Below are positions 60,424-64,000 of a DNA stretch of 64,000 nucleotides, piece after piece. Each line of letters begins with the position of its first letter. Within the stretch, counting starts at the first letter, position 1. A model generated the notes under the pieces. That model worked only from the letters and a program-made list of their open reading frames with translations. It was not told where the DNA came from and searched no databases. The stretch spans positions 1 to 64,000 of the forward strand of contig NZ_QNRO01000008.1 of the NCBI RefSeq assembly GCF_003315345.1, in the 5' to 3' direction. This stretch comes from Marinobacter pelagius. GTDB lineage: Bacteria > Pseudomonadota > Gammaproteobacteria > Pseudomonadales > Oleiphilaceae. The translations under genes were made by a program, and so were the position numbers.

Positions 60424-62553
60424 ATGAGGTTGGTTAAAGGTGGAAAGTCGGAACTCGGCTCCAATGTGGTCTCAGGGAATTTTTCGTCGCCCGGGAAATC
60501 GCTTTTCTATTCGCGCACCTTTTATGAGCTGCCCGTAGCGGGCCTGCTCATTCAGGTGACATCAGAGAACCGGATCGTCGATGCCAACAGGCTGGCAATT
60601 GAAGCGCTTGGTGTCTCTGCCGTTCAACTGATCGGAGCGAAATTTGAGGACATATTTGATTTGTCAGCCGATGCAGAATCATTGCTCACTGGTACCGCTG
60701 TTGATTGCACGGTCTTGGACGGCTCACCACTGGAACCTGAGAGCTGTGATGCCGTTTTCGTGTCGTCCAAAGGGGAGGAGCGGGGTGTCCGGTTTTTCGG
60801 TGTCAACACGCTGGAGGCAAACGAGGAACGATTTCTGATCCTGACGTTCAGGCTCATCAAGGAATTCGACCGCTCTGATCGGGAAGATATGCGTTCGACC
60901 CTGACCGTGCACGACCCCCTGACAGGACTACCCAATACTGTTGGCGCAGAGCGAACGCTCGAGAGCCTGTGCAAAACCCTTTCGGCAAGATCCAAAGATT
61001 TCGTGGTCGCTATCTTTTCGCTTGAAGGTTGGCGACGTGAAGCCGAGAATTTTCCGCCCGATCTCGCCGATGAGCTCGTGTCTGTTCTGGCGAACCGGTT
61101 GAAGGTTTTTATCGGGGATGGAGTTTTTATTGCCCGGTACAGAAGGGATGAATTCCTCATTCTTGTGCATGGGCGCGCTGATTTCCGCGATGTCCTCGAC
61201 AAGATGTTTGCTGCATTGAACCGGGAAATCGTAACCCGTGGCTTCGAATTTCAACTCGCGGTAAATGCAGGCGTCTGTGTTCGTGAGATCTGGGAAGCCA
61301 TGCGCCCGGAGGAGTTGCTATTAAAGGCCAGAAAGGCTGTCTCCAGGGCCAGTTCCGGTGCCAGCCCGAGTTTTATTGTTCACAGGCAAAGGGCTGGACG
61401 ATATAGCAAAGCCATCGAGAGGGAAGCTCAGGAGGTTATTGACGCATTTCGCAGGAATGAGTTCTGCTTGCATTTCCAGCCGGTTGTTGGCCTGCCGACC
61501 GGACGAGTTCAGTTCGCCGAAGGCTTGCTCCGCTGGAAGCATCCTTCAAAGGGAATTCAACGGCCTGTTGATTTTCTGAGCTCTATTGAAAGTTTCGCCA
61601 TTTTCGACGAAGTCGGACTGTGGGTCCTTGATTTAGCGCTGGCCACCCTCGAGTCGTGGCAGCGCAGAGGTATTTCCATCAGTCTTTGCATCAATATGGC
61701 GGCCCAGCAGCTGGCCAACGAGGTTCTTCTGGAAAGAGCCCTGGCTATTTGCGCAAATTATCCAGAAGGCATCGTCAAACGGTTGAGCATCGATATTAAC
61801 AGTCTCGAGTATCTGGACGATCATCGTTCGCTGGAAAAACCCTTGAGGGAGCTGTATGCGCGGGGCATTCGTTTTGCGATTGATGACTTTGGTGAGGGGG
61901 GGTCAAAGATTCTCTCTTCGCCGCTTGTGCCCATTGATTGTATAAAAATTGGGCAGAGCTACATCTCTGGCCTTGAGGACGATCTTGGCGCCATATTCAT
62001 TGTGCAGAACATCGTAGACTTTGCCGGCGAATATGGTGTTGATGTGGTGGCGAAAGGGATTGAGACCTCGGGACAGTACAAACTTCTGGAAGCAATAGGT
62101 TGTTCAGGAGGGCAGGGTTTCGGTATCTCCCGGCCACTCGCGGAGGATGATCTGATCGGCTATCTCACCACGCAGGGTGCCAAGGACCTTTCCATAACAC
62201 TCCCGGAAGAGGGGGCGGGCCGTCATGATCTCTACTCATTTGCTTTGACGGAGCACAAGCTGTTGCTCAGAGAAATTCTCAGCCAGGCGAAGCGTAGCAA
62301 CGTGGCACTGCCAGAGAAAAAAGACGATCTTGAGTCGTTCCTGGCGTCTGTTGAGAGGCTAGAGGCAAACCTCAGTCTACCTTCTAAGAGCACGAGGCTT
62401 GAGCAGATCAAAAAATCAGTCAAAAGGATGATTGATGAGGTGGATGAACTCGAACAGGTCCATCCAGCCGGTAAGGAAGCGCTTCTTAAAGAGGCGGTCA
62501 TTGTGCTGAGCGAGCTGATACATGAAGTCGGCGGTGCAAAGGGTGGAAAATAA
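60424..62553 (+). CDS. PAS-GGDEF-EAL protein with degenerate catalytic motifs
   Basis: A 709-residue cytoplasmic protein. A PAS-like domain lies at about 28-145 (FYELPVAGLLIQV... RIVDANRLAIEALGVSA). A GGDEF-like domain has RYRRDEF for the signature. In the EAL domain (about 335-580) the first Glu is present (AEGLLRW) and DDFGEGG and IKIGQSYI are recognisable, but the usual EITE is SIDIN and the late EGVE is KGIE, so hydrolysis is unlikely. A 130-residue helical tail follows (LESFLASVERLEANLSLPSK, ELEQVHPAGKEALL). It may bind c-di-GMP or a protein partner. Start ATG 60424 lacks a strong ribosome site. Confidence 0.85.
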   Translation: MRLVKGGKSELGSNVVSGNFSSPGKSLFYSRTFYELPVAGLLIQVTSENRIVDANRLAIEALGVSAVQLIGAKFEDIFDLSADAESLLTGTAVDCTVLDGSPLEPESCDAVFVSSKGEERGVRFFGVNTLEANEERFLILTFRLIKEFDRSDREDMRSTLTVHDPLTGLPNTVGAERTLESLCKTLSARSKDFVVAIFSLEGWRREAENFPPDLADELVSVLANRLKVFIGDGVFIARYRRDEFLILVHGRADFRDVLDKMFAALNREIVTRGFEFQLAVNAGVCVREIWEAMRPEELLLKARKAVSRASSGASPSFIVHRQRAGRYSKAIEREAQEVIDAFRRNEFCLHFQPVVGLPTGRVQFAEGLLRWKHPSKGIQRPVDFLSSIESFAIFDEVGLWVLDLALATLESWQRRGISISLCINMAAQQLANEVLLERALAICANYPEGIVKRLSIDINSLEYLDDHRSLEKPLRELYARGIRFAIDDFGEGGSKILSSPLVPIDCIKIGQSYISGLEDDLGAIFIVQNIVDFAGEYGVDVVAKGIETSGQYKLLEAIGCSGGQGFGISRPLAEDDLIGYLTTQGAKDLSITLPEEGAGRHDLYSFALTEHKLLLREILSQAKRSNVALPEKKDDLESFLASVERLEANLSLPSKSTRLEQIKKSVKRMIDEVDELEQVHPAGKEALLKEAVIVLSELIHEVGGAKGGK

Positions 62554-62626
62554 ATCTTCCCCGCCCGGGACGCGAAAACAAACCGACTTCATCTGACCGC
62601 CAGGTTATGCACTATCATTCAAAGGA

Positions 62627-63070
62627 TCAGACGGCTCTCTGCGTGGTTTCGAAAAAGTGGCTCTGCAGATGTTCGAAACGCTTCTCCAGCTCTCTCAGGC
62701 GTTGGCGCTTCGTCGCGTCGTTCAGCAGATCCTCAAGGTCGTCTGTGGCAAGCCCCTCCAGTGTCTCGATCAGCCGGGCTTTTAAGCTTTCCCGGCTCCG
62801 GGGGGCGCTGCCTGTTTTTGCTTCGGGGGTGTTGATGGTGCTCTCCCGCATCATCTCGCCCTCGCCGTATAGCAGCCAGTCCAACGAGGCCCCCTGGGAC
62901 TTTGCACAGTCAACACACAGTGCGTAGGGGACAGCAGATCTCTGGCGCCAGGAGCTCAGAGTTTGCGGGCTGATGTCCAGAGCTCGTGCAAGTTCTGCGT
63001 CCTTCTCAACGCCGAACAGCTGTTTCATCCTTGAGAGAACGGCTTTAACGCCTGTGTCATGTTGAATCAC
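62627..63070 (-). CDS. Phage CI-repressor-like HTH regulator
   Basis: A 147-residue DNA-binding protein. Residues about 5-75 match the Phage_CI_repr N-terminal domain (AVLSRMKQLFGVEKDAELARALDISPQTLSSWRQRSAVPYALCVDCAKSQGASLDWLLYGEG), found in CI-like repressors and in stand-alone regulators. There is no peptidase S24 domain; the tail is a charged helix (ESLKARLIETLEGLATDDLEDLLNDATKRQRLRELEKRFEHL). GTG 63070 is chosen because GAGAGGA precedes it by 7 nt. A longer frame to 63130 adds residues without a ribosome site. Regulated genes unknown; it is convergent with the upstream EAL gene. Confidence 0.8.
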   Translation of the reverse strand: MIQHDTGVKAVLSRMKQLFGVEKDAELARALDISPQTLSSWRQRSAVPYALCVDCAKSQGASLDWLLYGEGEMMRESTINTPEAKTGSAPRSRESLKARLIETLEGLATDDLEDLLNDATKRQRLRELEKRFEHLQSHFFETTQRAV

Positions 63071-63465
63071 AATTCTATCCTCTCGTTTTGAGTTGAATTC
63101 TTTCGGTTCCGAGTCTGCCCCGATACTCAATCATGCTATTTCGCACAGTGGACCCATTCCGAATGTCATAAAGTGTAGACGAATATGCGCGAGAAAATCA
63201 AAACTGCATCACATTTTGAAGGCGGGCCTTACGTCATTTGCACATAATCGCTTCATCGGGTAAACGCTGGCCTGACATTCAAATGCGTATGGATCGCCTG
63301 CGCTAACATCAAATTCTCATGGCAGCAAGAGGGTCTGAACAGGAGTCGGAATCCAGGTGTCGTTGTATGATTCCTGCGCACCACACGTTGAGTTTCTTGT
63401 CCAGAAATACTAAAATTGCATACTGTTGGGCTCGTCTGGGGTACCAGAATCAGGAGTGTCAAAGT
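63071..63465. other. Intergenic region between divergent genes, no gene seen
   Basis: The 395 bp between the CI-like regulator and the gene starting at 63466 contain no convincing frame. Both promoters must lie here. AAATTGCATACTGTTGG (63412-63428) may carry a -10 for the rightward gene, and CAGGAG at 63451 is its ribosome site. No clear operator was found. Confidence 0.35.
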
Positions 63466-64000
63466 ATGTTACGTAACAGTTTAGTCAGCACTTACAGGCA
63501 GAGCGCCGGGTTTCCCACGTTCGGCATCCGGAATGTTGGAGGGCTGACCCGCTTAAGGGGGCGGACAATCTATACCCGCCAACATCAGCCGGCTGGCTAT
63601 GAATTCAGAGTGCCGGATCGGTCCGGCACACGCTCCCCTGTCGGCGAAGGTCTAGGCTACACGTTGCCGGATGCTCAGCCTGATGTGCATGTTTACCTGG
63701 CGTTTCTGAGCAGGCTGGTGGTTGCTTGCGACAGAGAGACCAGTGAAGTGCGAGACCTGATGGGGGAGCCCAGTCTTCAGCAAGGGACCTTTGTGTTGAT
63801 TCAGGTCTCCTGGTTCGTTGTGGCTGATGCCAGATTCCAGGATTCTCTGGTGAGAGCTGCCGGTGCTATTCGCAAGGAAGGTTTCAGGTTGAAGATCGCC
63901 ATCGACGCACGAGAGCTCGAGGATGTCCGGGATCTGAGGCTGTTTCGTCAGGCCCTGTTCCAGCTCGAGGATGAGGGCATTGGCGTCGTTCTCAAGAATC
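63466..64000 (+). CDS. Partial gene, possibly degenerate EAL-type domain
   Basis: An open frame from ATG 63466 (behind CAGGAG) runs off the window after 178 codons. It begins MLRNSLVSTYRQSAGFPTFGIRNVGG and has DAQPDVHVYLAFLSRLVVACD, VLIQVSWFVVADARFQDSLVRAAGAIRKEGFRLKIAIDARELEDVRDLRLFRQALFQLEDEGIGVVL. The alternation of strands and helices (LIQVSWFVV.., FRLKIAIDARELED, LEDEGIGVVL) resembles the middle of an EAL barrel with the catalytic residues lost, which would fit the neighbourhood. This is tentative. No signal peptide or Cys. Confidence 0.55.
   Translation, partial: MLRNSLVSTYRQSAGFPTFGIRNVGGLTRLRGRTIYTRQHQPAGYEFRVPDRSGTRSPVGEGLGYTLPDAQPDVHVYLAFLSRLVVACDRETSEVRDLMGEPSLQQGTFVLIQVSWFVVADARFQDSLVRAAGAIRKEGFRLKIAIDARELEDVRDLRLFRQALFQLEDEGIGVVLKN

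Overview
The window reads as a chromosome segment of a marine gammaproteobacterium, most likely Marinobacter or a close relative. This is inferred from gene content and protein style (GspN/C/D, purE/purK, high-molecular-weight FabG plus thiolase, PEP-CTERM and DUF6160 surface proteins, many c-di-GMP proteins, abundant GGGGTCAGA...TCAGACCCC intergenic palindromes). No database search was possible.

Layout. 1-12 kb is an accessory-rich stretch: a truncated REP-associated transposase, hipBA, a PEP-CTERM protein, a DUF6160 protein, DUF4160/DUF2442 remnants, an orphan antitoxin, a tyrosine recombinase, sbcB, brnTA, argG and an AraC regulator. 12.165-20.352 kb is one mobile element of 8,188 bp with ISL3-type ends, a perfect 8-bp target duplication and an ISL3-family transposase. 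Its cargo is a complete type I restriction-modification operon (hsdM-hsdS-hsdR) that runs directly into the transposase gene. It sits inside the toxin gene of a StbD/StbE (RelBE-like) module, leaving the antitoxin at 11.9 kb and the toxin at 20.3 kb. The hsdS gene carries two recognition halves that are identical over 546 bp.

20.6-46 kb is mostly core: a receiver/degenerate-GGDEF protein, YajQ, an AmpG-like permease, an alkyltransferase-like protein, an SDR, fxsA, groESL behind a sigma-32 promoter, gspN-C-D, an M48 protease with lemA, sodB, purK/purE, a lone IS605-type tnpB, an envelope coiled-coil protein, a lipoprotein, tRNA-Val/Asp/Val, a divergent FabG/thiolase pair and initiator tRNA-Met. 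Two families of non-coding palindromes are scattered here. One is a REP-like family (36 units read by eye) with a conserved stem mismatch and covarying stem bases. The other is a three-copy family whose central part is similar but whose long outer arms differ between copies while staying perfectly self-complementary.

46-64 kb, beyond the initiator tRNA, has no REP units and looks like acquired DNA. It holds a GAF-GGDEF-EAL protein, a phosphite uptake and oxidation operon (ptxABCDE), an IS66 element with damaged genes on both sides and no target duplication, and a cluster of c-di-GMP-type proteins, several with degenerate GGDEF or EAL motifs. The last gene runs off the window.

The main candidate for an under-described system is the ISL3-type transposon that mobilises a whole type I R-M operon. 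The variable-arm palindromes and the REP/RAYT family are the other structures worth pursuing.
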